Shown: piece after piece, positions 6,911-12,548 of the stretch
How positions within the stretch are numbered: position 1 is the first letter of the stretch
Layout: each line of letters opens with the position of its first letter
Assembly (NCBI GenBank): GCA_002352705.1
Contig: DEIW01000028.1
Location: 11,701-26,569, forward strand
Source of the DNA: Bacteroidales bacterium UBA2764
Lineage (GTDB): Bacteria; Bacteroidota; Bacteroidia; Bacteroidales; Paludibacteraceae
DNA: 14,869 nt
Direction of reading: 5' to 3'
Program-made: the position numbers and the translations under genes
Notes under the pieces: model-generated
What the model was told of the DNA's origin: nothing
What the model saw: only the letters and a program-made list of their open reading frames with translations
Databases searched by the model: none

Positions 6911-7306
6911 ATGGCTAAAGCTGAATATGCTGACCTGGTTAAAACCGTCAGCGGTGCACTTACTAAGATTAACAAGAAATCGCAACATGCGGAAGACCAG
7001 AAAATGGTACTCGCTACCCACCGTGTTGCGGCTACACAGAGCCGATCCTGCTCGCGTATCTATCTCAGGGGTATCAGCGCCGTCTCGCGTTCTACCGCTC
7101 CTACTGTCAACGAACTCTTCGTCCGCCAACGCTTCAGCGCCGTCTCAGCGGCGGTCAAAGCACGTCAGGAGGACATGACCAAGATTGACGCCGACATCGC
7201 AGCCTTCAACGCACAGAAGGACTCCGTCAACGGAAAGAAAACGATTAAGTCCTTCCTCTGGAGTCTGGAGTGCGCGGCATACGACGAAGCACATCCGCGA
7301 GGATGA
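6911..7306 (+). CDS. Cassette protein of unknown function (131 aa)
   Basis: The protein begins MAKAEYADLVKTVSGALTKI and is basic and helical, with three Arg/Lys/Ser-rich segments (RSCSRIYLRGISAVSRS, FVRQRFSAVSAAVKARQ, NGKKTIKSFLWSLE). The N-terminal pattern MA-A-YADLVKTVSGAL resembles small Bacteroidales accessory proteins I recall as multi-copy families of unknown function; no catalytic motif is visible. The basic character would suit nucleic-acid binding, as inference only. It is the last gene of the cassette, followed by a 22-bp tandem repeat and a strong terminator. Confidence 0.6.
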   Translation: MAKAEYADLVKTVSGALTKINKKSQHAEDQKMVLATHRVAATQSRSCSRIYLRGISAVSRSTAPTVNELFVRQRFSAVSAAVKARQEDMTKIDADIAAFNAQKDSVNGKKTIKSFLWSLECAAYDEAHPRG

Positions 7307-7335
7307 CGTACCTCCCGTATGCTACCGGGGACATG

Positions 7336-7386
7336 GGTACGATGCACAAAGTACGATGGTACGACGCACAAAGTACGATGGTACGA
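7336..7386 (+). repeat. 22-bp tandem repeat, 2.3 copies
   Basis: GGTACGA(T/C)GCACAAAGTACGAT occurs at 7336-7357 and 7358-7379 with one mismatch, followed by a partial GGTACGA at 7380-7386. It lies between the last cassette gene and its terminator. The TACGAT word also makes up the repeats on the other side of gcvH (7852-7887). Confidence 0.85.
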
Positions 7387-7393
7387 AAAAAGG

Positions 7394-7416
7394 AAGGAGA
7401 CCCGGCGGGTCTCCTT
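7394..7416. terminator. Bidirectional terminator between cassette and gcvH
   Basis: AAGGAGACCC (7394-7403) and GGGTCTCCTT (7407-7416) form a 10-bp stem with a 3-base loop. A T-rich run follows on the plus strand (TTTTCCTTATT), and an A6 run before the stem (7386-7391) provides a T-tract for minus-strand transcripts. It separates the convergent cassette and gldJ-gcvH units. Confidence 0.85.
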
Positions 7417-7456
7417 TTCCTTATTATTGCACGTACACGTGCGTGCAGGGGAAGGC

Positions 7457-7831
7457 TTACAGGGAAGCCTGGTAAGCGGCTGCGTCCATCAGACTCTCCA
7501 GCTCGGACGGATCCTTGACACTGATCTTGATAATCCATCCCTTGCCGTAAGGATCGTTGTTCACCAGCTCCGGCGCTGCGTCCAGCTCCTCGTTGAGCTC
7601 CAGCACCTCACCCGTCACCGGCATGTTCAGGTCACTCACCGTCTTCACCGCCTCTACGGAACCGAAGACCTCACCCTGACCTACTGTCTCGCCTACCGAC
7701 GGTACGTCGATGAAGACAATCTCGCCTAACTCCGACTGCGCATAGTCCGTGATGCCCACATACGCCTCATCACCCTCTACGCGAATCCACTCATGCTCGC
7801 TTGTATAGCGAATATTTTCAGGAAAATTCAT
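7457..7831 (-). CDS. gcvH: Glycine cleavage system H protein
   Basis: The 124-residue product is full length for the family. It is the lipoylated carrier that shuttles the aminomethyl group between the P, T and L proteins of the glycine cleavage system. It starts MNFPENIRYTSEHEWIRVEG, the usual H-protein opening, and has the lipoyl-attachment motif GSVEAVKTVSDL with Lys63 as the lipoylated residue, followed by PVTGEV and NDPYGKGWIIKI. It lies 71 bases downstream of the gldJ-like gene on the same strand, with no terminator between, so the two are probably cotranscribed. No other gcv gene is in the window. Confidence 0.97.
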   Translation of the reverse strand: MNFPENIRYTSEHEWIRVEGDEAYVGITDYAQSELGEIVFIDVPSVGETVGQGEVFGSVEAVKTVSDLNMPVTGEVLELNEELDAAPELVNNDPYGKGWIIKISVKDPSELESLMDAAAYQASL

Positions 7832-7835
7832 GATA

Positions 7836-7890
7836 ATTTACGATTTAACGATTTACGATGTACGATTTATTTACGATGTACGATTTACCA
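7836..7890. repeat. TACGAT-rich tandem repeats between gldJ and gcvH
   Basis: Two perfect 18-bp units TTTACGATGTACGATTTA lie head to tail at 7852-7869 and 7870-7887, preceded by the degenerate AATTTACGATTTAACGA. They fill most of the 71-base gap between the two genes. Simple direct repeats of this sort are common as intergenic filler in Bacteroidales; no function is evident. Confidence 0.85.
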
Positions 7891-7902
7891 TTTGGTCATT
7901 GA

Positions 7903-9495
7903 TTACATTCCGCTTGGAATCTGGTCTCCCAACGTGGACATAGCGCAACGGAAACCGATCTTGGAGGAAGCCTTGTCTTGATCCAGATAACGACGGTTGG
8001 ACGGGTTCAGCCAATAGATACGATCCGCCCACGAACCACCTTTGTACACACGGCTCTTCTTGGTAACACGCGGCGCCAGCACATCGGTCGGGTCGTTCTT
8101 AACCTCCGTGAGGTTCTCAACACCAACGGTATCCAAAGGATAATCGGTATCTAACAGACTGGCGAAATCGCCATCCAGTACGTCACGCTTATCCTCCTCT
8201 TTACCCCAGGTGATTTTGATACATCCTACGGAGTCCATCTCGAACTTGCCGTTCTCGTCCAATACCGGACGGCTGTAGATATTACCACGGTAGGAGTTAT
8301 ACTCGGTAGCATCCTGGAAAGTGGTCTCGCGATATACATCCATTACCCATTCGTTCACGTTACCCGCCATGTTATACAGACCGAAATCGTTCGGCTCGAA
8401 AGCATCTACAGGGTTGGTGATGACGTGACGGTCGTTCAGCGCACCGCTGACACCCATCATGTCGCCTCGTCCGCGAACAAAGTTGGCCTGCATCATACCG
8501 AGGTTCTTCTTGCTCATGTCGCGCGGGTGGTAGCCTGACCAGGGATATACCTTACCCTCGATCGTCAAGCCGTCTTCACCCGCCACCGGAGCGTAAGCTG
8601 CGAACTCCCACTCCGTCTCCGTCGGGAGACGATAACCCGTTACGAATATACCGTCCGCGATATTCACCTTACGCTCGGCACCATAGCTGTCTGTCTTGGG
8701 ATGACGGCCATACTCCGGTACATACGTATCGTCCATCAGGTATTTCTCGGTGTTGAACACAAACTTATCGCGAATCCACTCGAAACTCGGGCGGTACATC
8801 GTTACCGTCTGCTCGGGGTCCTCGGGACTTACCTCTTCATAGGAATACATCTCATATCCGGTCTGTTGCTCCCATTCGTCCTTATAAGCCTCGTCATCCG
8901 TAGGCTGCAGGTCGGCAAACGGAGGAACAACAATTGCTCCCGCGTTGATAAGAGCCATCTCATTCACACGGTCCGTACGCCATTGGCAGTACGCCATAGC
9001 CTGCTCCCATGTCACACCCACTACCGGATAGAAAGAGAAAGCAGGGTGCTCGAAATAGTTGTCCTCATACGGATCGTTGTATGCCAGGTCTTCACGCCAT
9101 ACCTTATGGTCCGGACGGGCTTTGTCTACCAACTCCGGAGCTACGGCACCGAAGACGAAATCAAGCCAGTGGAGATACTCGTTCCAGTTCAGGTTCGTCA
9201 CCTCGTACTTGTCCATATAGAACGAGCTGACGGTCAAACTACGCGTCTCGTTGTTACGGGGAGCGGTAATGAACTCGTCTTTCTCGCCTACTGTAAAGGT
9301 ACCACCCTGGATAGGGACCATACCTATCGGGTTGACATTACCTACACCTTCGTTCGCCTCGAAATTCGTAGTACGTTGGTCGAAGTAATTCCAGCCCGTC
9401 GTGTTACTTACGCGGGTATTCAACTCACGCTTCTGGCACGATAGAGCCACCATAGCTACTGAAGCAATCAATAAAAACTTAATACCGTTTTTCAT
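7903..9495 (-). CDS. gldJ: GldJ-type gliding motility/T9SS lipoprotein, formylglycine-generating-enzyme-like domain
   Basis: The 530-residue product has a lipoprotein signal peptide (MKNGIKFLLIASVAMVALSC), with Cys20 lipidated. The TTGWNYFDQRTTNFEANEG segment after it and GMVPIQGGTFTVG at about 58-70 are typical of GldJ and distinguish it from GldK/PorK. The rest is an FGE-sulfatase (SUMF1)-like domain: FYMDKYEVTNLNWNEYL, YPVVGVTWEQAMAYCQWR, GYRLPTETEWEFAAYAP, YNMAGNVNEWVMDVYRE, RVYKGGSWADR and the terminal IGFRCAM. In Flavobacterium GldJ is needed for gliding and stabilises the T9SS motor component GldK; here it is probably structural rather than enzymatic. The cargo protein at 1718-4834 supports a working T9SS. 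GldK remains an alternative because the two are related. Confidence 0.85.
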   Translation of the reverse strand: MKNGIKFLLIASVAMVALSCQKRELNTRVSNTTGWNYFDQRTTNFEANEGVGNVNPIGMVPIQGGTFTVGEKDEFITAPRNNETRSLTVSSFYMDKYEVTNLNWNEYLHWLDFVFGAVAPELVDKARPDHKVWREDLAYNDPYEDNYFEHPAFSFYPVVGVTWEQAMAYCQWRTDRVNEMALINAGAIVVPPFADLQPTDDEAYKDEWEQQTGYEMYSYEEVSPEDPEQTVTMYRPSFEWIRDKFVFNTEKYLMDDTYVPEYGRHPKTDSYGAERKVNIADGIFVTGYRLPTETEWEFAAYAPVAGEDGLTIEGKVYPWSGYHPRDMSKKNLGMMQANFVRGRGDMMGVSGALNDRHVITNPVDAFEPNDFGLYNMAGNVNEWVMDVYRETTFQDATEYNSYRGNIYSRPVLDENGKFEMDSVGCIKITWGKEEDKRDVLDGDFASLLDTDYPLDTVGVENLTEVKNDPTDVLAPRVTKKSRVYKGGSWADRIYWLNPSNRRYLDQDKASSKIGFRCAMSTLGDQIPSGM

Positions 9496-9554
9496 ATATT
9501 TATTGTATTTATGTATTGTACTTATATGTTATCACGTTTTACACCTGCGCGTGG

Positions 9555-9610
9555 CACTGATGTGCGGTCGCGTACTGCACTTATGTGCACCTACGCATGC
9601 CACTTATGTG
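9555..9610. repeat. Three CACTnATGTG palindromic motifs spaced exactly 23 bp
   Basis: CACTGATGTG, CACTTATGTG and CACTTATGTG begin at 9555, 9578 and 9601. The first two extend to GCAC-4-GTGC inverted repeats. They lie in the predicted leader of gldJ, between its -7 element (9633-9640) and ATG. The spacing is about two helical turns, so all sites face the same side of the DNA. The array could be a degenerate tandem repeat or an operator series; function is inferred. Confidence 0.75.
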
Positions 9611-9632
9611 TATGCGCACACGTTTCAGCCTG

Positions 9633-9640
9633 CAAAGATA
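9633..9640 (-). promoter_or_regulatory. -7 element TATCTTTG of the gldJ-gcvH operon
   Basis: Read on the minus strand this is TATCTTTGCAGG, a good TAnnTTTG(C) element. The start site would be near 9625, leaving a leader of about 130 bases. No TTTG is present at the -33 position; the palindrome at 9654-9669 occupies that place. Confidence 0.5.
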
Positions 9641-9653
9641 CACATTTTTTCTG

Positions 9654-9669
9654 AAACATTCTAATGTTT
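9654..9669. promoter_or_regulatory. Palindrome AAACATT-CT-AATGTTT, candidate operator (copy 2)
   Basis: Seven-base arms with a two-base centre; the 14-base core AACATTnnAATGTT is the same as at 4989-5002. It covers the -33 position of the gldJ promoter, so a bound protein could activate a promoter lacking a -33 box or block it. Confidence 0.45.
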
Positions 9670-9681
9670 TGGTTAAAAAAT

Positions 9682-9698
9682 TCAAAAAAAGTGCATTT
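9682..9698. repeat. 17-base word shared with the cargo-operon upstream region (copy 2)
   Basis: TCAAAAAAAGTGCATTT, identical to 4923-4939. It sits 42 bases upstream of the gldJ -7 element and about 40 bases before the folP -7 element, so it could serve either divergent unit. Confidence 0.5.
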
Positions 9699-9735
9699 TT
9701 CTCCCAAAAACGTCAATTTTTTGCGAATTTTGTTG

Positions 9736-9743
9736 TAATTTTG
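9736..9743 (+). promoter_or_regulatory. -7 element TAATTTTG of folP-cdaA
   Basis: A TAnnTTTG match 27 bases before the folP ATG at 9770; no good -33 TTTG at the usual spacing. Transcription would start around 9750, a short leader of about 20 bases. Its position also argues against the in-frame GTG at 9743 as the folP start. Confidence 0.5.
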
Positions 9744-9769
9744 TGCCGCATTACGTTAAATTGGCAGAT

Positions 9770-10495
9770 ATGGACGTTGAGATAATGGCTATCGGCAATG
9801 TGACGCCGGATAGTTTTTATGCCGCATCACGAAGGGAGACGGAAGAGGCGATAGCCCGATGGGCGGAAGACTCCGTCAGCGCGGGAGCGGCTATACTGGA
9901 TATAGGTGCCTGCTCCACCCGACCGGGAAGCAAACCTGTGGACAGCGATACGGAATGGAAACGTTTGTCGGGTGCCCTCGCCATAGTCCGGAGCGTAGCG
10001 GGACAGACACGGCTGTCCATAGACACCTTCCGACCCGGGATAGCACGAGCTGCCATCGACACCTTCGGACCCATGATTATCAATGACATATCCGGAGGGG
10101 ACGAAACGATGTACCAGACAGTGCGGACCTACGGAGTGCCGTATATATGGACGCTGCGCGGAGACCTGACGCTACCTGCCCGGCAGAAGATGGAAGGCAT
10201 AGACCTCATCCTGGACCCCGGTTTCGGGTTTATCGGCAGTGTGGAGAAAGATTATGAATGTCTGAGGCGGATGGACACCTTGCGGCAGTTCGGCAAGCCC
10301 GTCCTCGTAGGGGTCAGCCGCAAATCGATGATTTACAAGCCGCTCGGTCTGACACCAGAGACTTGTCTCACGGCGACCCAGGCTATCCACCTCTATGCTC
10401 TGGAGCACGGCGCTACCATCCTCCGCACGCATGATGTTGCCGCCACAGCAGAGACAGTGAGGCTCTATAACCAAATAAATGTAAATAGTAACTGA
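9770..10495 (+). CDS. folP: Dihydropteroate synthase, unusually short
   Basis: Joins p-aminobenzoate to 6-hydroxymethyl-dihydropterin pyrophosphate in folate synthesis; target of sulfonamides. Starting at ATG 9770 the product has 241 residues, against roughly 270-285 in most bacteria. Conserved motifs in order: GNVTPDSF (9-16), DIGACSTRPGS (44-54), SIDTF (83-87), INDISGG (104-110), DPGFGF (149-154), GVSRKS (181-186, catalytic Lys185) and RTHDV (219-223). The gap between the usual MHMRG-type motif, here WTLRG (127-131), and DPGFGF is 17 residues instead of about 40, so the helix in that stretch appears shortened or lost while active-site residues remain. An in-frame GTG at 9743 would add nine residues but overlaps the -7 element. 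It is followed after 19 bases by cdaA, probably in one operon. Confidence 0.93.
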   Translation: MDVEIMAIGNVTPDSFYAASRRETEEAIARWAEDSVSAGAAILDIGACSTRPGSKPVDSDTEWKRLSGALAIVRSVAGQTRLSIDTFRPGIARAAIDTFGPMIINDISGGDETMYQTVRTYGVPYIWTLRGDLTLPARQKMEGIDLILDPGFGFIGSVEKDYECLRRMDTLRQFGKPVLVGVSRKSMIYKPLGLTPETCLTATQAIHLYALEHGATILRTHDVAATAETVRLYNQINVNSN

Positions 10496-10514
10496 CCTAA
10501 TTGTAAATGTCTTT

Positions 10515-11303
10515 ATGCATTTCTTAGCTTTTTCTTTCGGATTCAAAGATGTGATAGATATCCTGCTGGTAGCGGGAATCTTATACTACACCTACATTCT
10601 GCTCCGCCGCACCGGTGCCGCTAATCTCTTCTGGGGTATCCTTGCGTTCCTGATCGTATGGTTTCTGGTCAGTTTTGTCTTCCAGTTAGACCTCACCGGT
10701 GCCCTTTTCGACCGCATTATCTCTGTGGGAGCCATTGCCCTTATCGTGATTTTCCAGGAGGAGATCCGTATGTTCTTCTACCGTATCGGTTCGCGTTTCT
10801 CGTCCTGGCAGCTCTTCCGCCGCCACAGTCCGGAAGACGATGCCGCCTCACGCCAGCAGATATTGGAGATTATTCAGGCTTGCCGCCATATGGCGTCCAC
10901 AAAGACCGGCGCGCTCATTGTGCTGGCGGGTGAAGAGAGTCTGAAAGACATCACCGATACGGGAGAGCGGCTGGACGCACAGGTCTCTGCACGACTGATA
11001 GAGAATATCTTCTTCAAGAACACCCCTCTCCATGACGGAGCACTGGTCATCCGCGGAGGACGGATGATTGCCGCGGCGTGTATCCTGCCGGTCAGCAAGA
11101 ACCAGTCCATCCCCCAATCTTACGGTTTGCGCCACCGCGCGGCACTCGGTATAACAGAAAAAACCGATACCACTTGTATTGTAGTATCGGAAGAGACCGG
11201 TCATATCTCCGTCACGCATGACGGGACCATCCGCGAGGTGAGTGCCGACGAGTTATTCCTCGTACTTCATTCCACGCCTGCCGCCAGTGTAACTGCGGGC
11301 TGA
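10515..11303 (+). CDS. cdaA: Diadenylate cyclase CdaA (c-di-AMP synthase)
   Basis: Makes the second messenger c-di-AMP from two ATP. The 262-residue protein has three N-terminal membrane helices (about 11-30, 37-57 and 64-82), then a linker and a DAC domain from about residue 110. The catalytic DGA motif (PLHDGALVIRG, 174-176) and RHR motif (YGLRHRAALGITE, 206-208) are both intact. Length and order fit the membrane-bound CdaA class rather than DisA or CdaS. No CdaR-type regulator gene follows; instead the last 51 bases overlap a convergent gene. The folP-cdaA pairing is one I recall as common in Bacteroidota. It has 19 bases of spacing from folP and probably shares its promoter. Confidence 0.95.
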   Translation: MHFLAFSFGFKDVIDILLVAGILYYTYILLRRTGAANLFWGILAFLIVWFLVSFVFQLDLTGALFDRIISVGAIALIVIFQEEIRMFFYRIGSRFSSWQLFRRHSPEDDAASRQQILEIIQACRHMASTKTGALIVLAGEESLKDITDTGERLDAQVSARLIENIFFKNTPLHDGALVIRGGRMIAAACILPVSKNQSIPQSYGLRHRAALGITEKTDTTCIVVSEETGHISVTHDGTIREVSADELFLVLHSTPAASVTAG

Positions 11304-12311
11304 GCTGCGGTAGTTATCGCGGCATATCACGCACTGACCCGGCTCCGGCATCTGGAAGAGAATAGTGAACTTCAGACCCACCATCATGTTATTGACGAAG
11401 GAAGCAAAGCCGTTGGTGGACATGATATCGTTCATCACCAGCCTGTCAGCCCTTACCATTGACTCATTGGTGCCGTCGGGGTTATATATATAGTCCGGAG
11501 ACTCAGGATTCGTGTCATACACAGCCGGTTTCTCCAGCATCTCCTTCGTGCCCTTGGTATGCACGTCAATCAGACCATAGTCAAAGAAAGCGGCAAGGCG
11601 GTACTCTATCTTGCGTTTCGGTACGTCATAGCCTATGTCGTAGTTGATTATGCCTAACCGGGCGCCTATCTCAAAGCTCAAGTCCAGATCCAGATTGAGC
11701 GATGTCTTCACTCCGCCGCTGACTTTCTTGTCCGTAAAGAACTGATACTCCGGCATGTCACGGAAGATACCGTACCCCAGCCCCGTATAGTCACCGAAGG
11801 TATTGACCGTAGCCGTAGAAGAAGTTTTCGTCCAGATATTGGCGTACACTTTCATACCCGCCAGCGCATAGAAACGCTTGTACTGCACACCGAAAAGAAT
11901 AGGCACTTGGACAGCAATATTGTTATATTTGTCCTGCCTGTCCTGAATCTCATAGTTGTAGTCAAACAACTCATTCTGCAAATCATACTGCCCCTCGAGC
12001 TTCGTGAACATGCTACTGCTCTGCATATATGCGGTCATTCCTCCGGTAGCACCTACGCCGAGGTCCATCAGGAAACGGGCAGAACTGTATTTCTTGCCTG
12101 CCTGCAACTCATACTGGAAGCCGGCACCGCCCGCGACGCCTACACTTCCGGCATACTTACTCTGAGTAGGGATCAAAGACCATTCGCCTATCTGAGCGCT
12201 CACGCCCACGTAATGGTTCACCTTTGCCTGGACACTACCGCCCAACAGCAGCGCAAAGATTAATACCCAATATGATTGATGTTTTTTCACAGAATAAATT
12301 GTATTTTTCAT
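11253..12311 (-). CDS. Outer-membrane beta-barrel (porin-family) protein
   Basis: The start is placed at 12311 because MKNTIYSVKKHQSYWVLIFA, followed by LLLGGSVQAKV, is a good signal peptide and AAGGA precedes the ATG; the frame stays open upstream to 12449, but that extension would bury the signal. The mature part of the 352-residue protein is strand-rich with alternating aromatics (FLMDLGVGATGG, VQVPILFGVQYKRFYALAGM, LDLDLSFEIGARLGIINYDI, RLAAFFDYGLIDVH, NNMMVGLKFTILFQMPEPGQ), typical of an outer-membrane barrel. It resembles the barrel half of the OmpA-like protein at 1-1705 (compare YALAGMKVYANIWT with FLAGMKIGYSLFGT). It lacks the OmpA domain and ends in a short Cys-containing tail (CVICRDNYRS). 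Its last 51 bases overlap cdaA tail to tail. Substrate and partners unknown. Confidence 0.85.
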   Translation of the reverse strand: MKNTIYSVKKHQSYWVLIFALLLGGSVQAKVNHYVGVSAQIGEWSLIPTQSKYAGSVGVAGGAGFQYELQAGKKYSSARFLMDLGVGATGGMTAYMQSSSMFTKLEGQYDLQNELFDYNYEIQDRQDKYNNIAVQVPILFGVQYKRFYALAGMKVYANIWTKTSSTATVNTFGDYTGLGYGIFRDMPEYQFFTDKKVSGGVKTSLNLDLDLSFEIGARLGIINYDIGYDVPKRKIEYRLAAFFDYGLIDVHTKGTKEMLEKPAVYDTNPESPDYIYNPDGTNESMVRADRLVMNDIMSTNGFASFVNNMMVGLKFTILFQMPEPGQCVICRDNYRSSARSYTGGRRGMKYEE

Positions 12312-12366
12312 TTTTTGTTGTTCCTTCGGACTCCGCCTGCCCGAGCATTCCCCGAAGCTACGTTCG

Positions 12367-12374
12367 CAAATATC
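12367..12374 (-). promoter_or_regulatory. Possible -7 element of the beta-barrel gene
   Basis: On the minus strand GATATTTGC is one mismatch from TAnnTTTG(C), about 55 bases upstream of the ATG at 12311. TAAATTTG at 12391-12384 is an exact but equally unsupported alternative; neither has a TTTG at -33. Confidence 0.3.
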
Positions 12375-12402
12375 AACAAATGGCAAATTTAACTGCTTTT
12401 TA

Positions 12403-12434
12403 TTTGCGTATTTGGATTTTTTGTAGTACCTTTG
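12403..12434 (+). promoter_or_regulatory. Bacteroidota promoter of metG
   Basis: TTTG (12403-12406), a 20-base spacer and TACCTTTG (12427-12434) followed by CAGCC give a complete consensus promoter. Transcription would begin near 12441, leaving an AT-rich leader of about 108 bases before the ATG at 12549. I see no T-box or known riboswitch in that leader. Confidence 0.75.
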
Positions 12435-12548
12435 CAGCCGATTTTGCAAAGTATGTCAAAATTGCGGTCGCAAAAGTACTACTTTTTTTTGATATACGCA
12501 AGAAAAATATACTATTTTTTTGTTTTAAGTACAAATTTTACACAAAAT

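Noticed and set aside
6753..7178. 141-codon open frame overlapping the 64- and 131-residue genes
   Set aside because: It overlaps both in another frame, starts inside the lipoprotein gene, and its product is low-complexity Ser/Arg/Leu. The two genes in the chosen frame have proper starts and spacing.
5129..7306. Toxin-antitoxin or known anti-phage system
   Set aside because: Overlapping small genes suggested it, but no RNase, kinase, NTPase, nuclease or antitoxin signature is visible in any of the proteins, so I do not claim it.
8701..9444. 247-codon open frame on the plus strand
   Set aside because: Antisense to gldJ, which has strong family motifs through the same bases.
9743..9769. GTG at 9743 as the folP start
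   Set aside because: It overlaps the TAATTTTG promoter element and adds residues without family similarity; ATG 9770 is preferred.
12312..12449. Upstream extension of the beta-barrel gene to 12449
   Set aside because: It would put 46 charged residues before a good signal peptide and run over the metG promoter; the ATG at 12311 has a ribosome-binding site.
12432..12548. Upstream in-frame ATG of metG
   Set aside because: It lies within the -7 region of the promoter, and the extra residues do not resemble the synthetase N-terminus.
12441..12548. T-box or SAM riboswitch in the metG leader
   Set aside because: No T-box sequence, specifier arrangement or recognisable SAM aptamer core is visible in this AT-rich leader.
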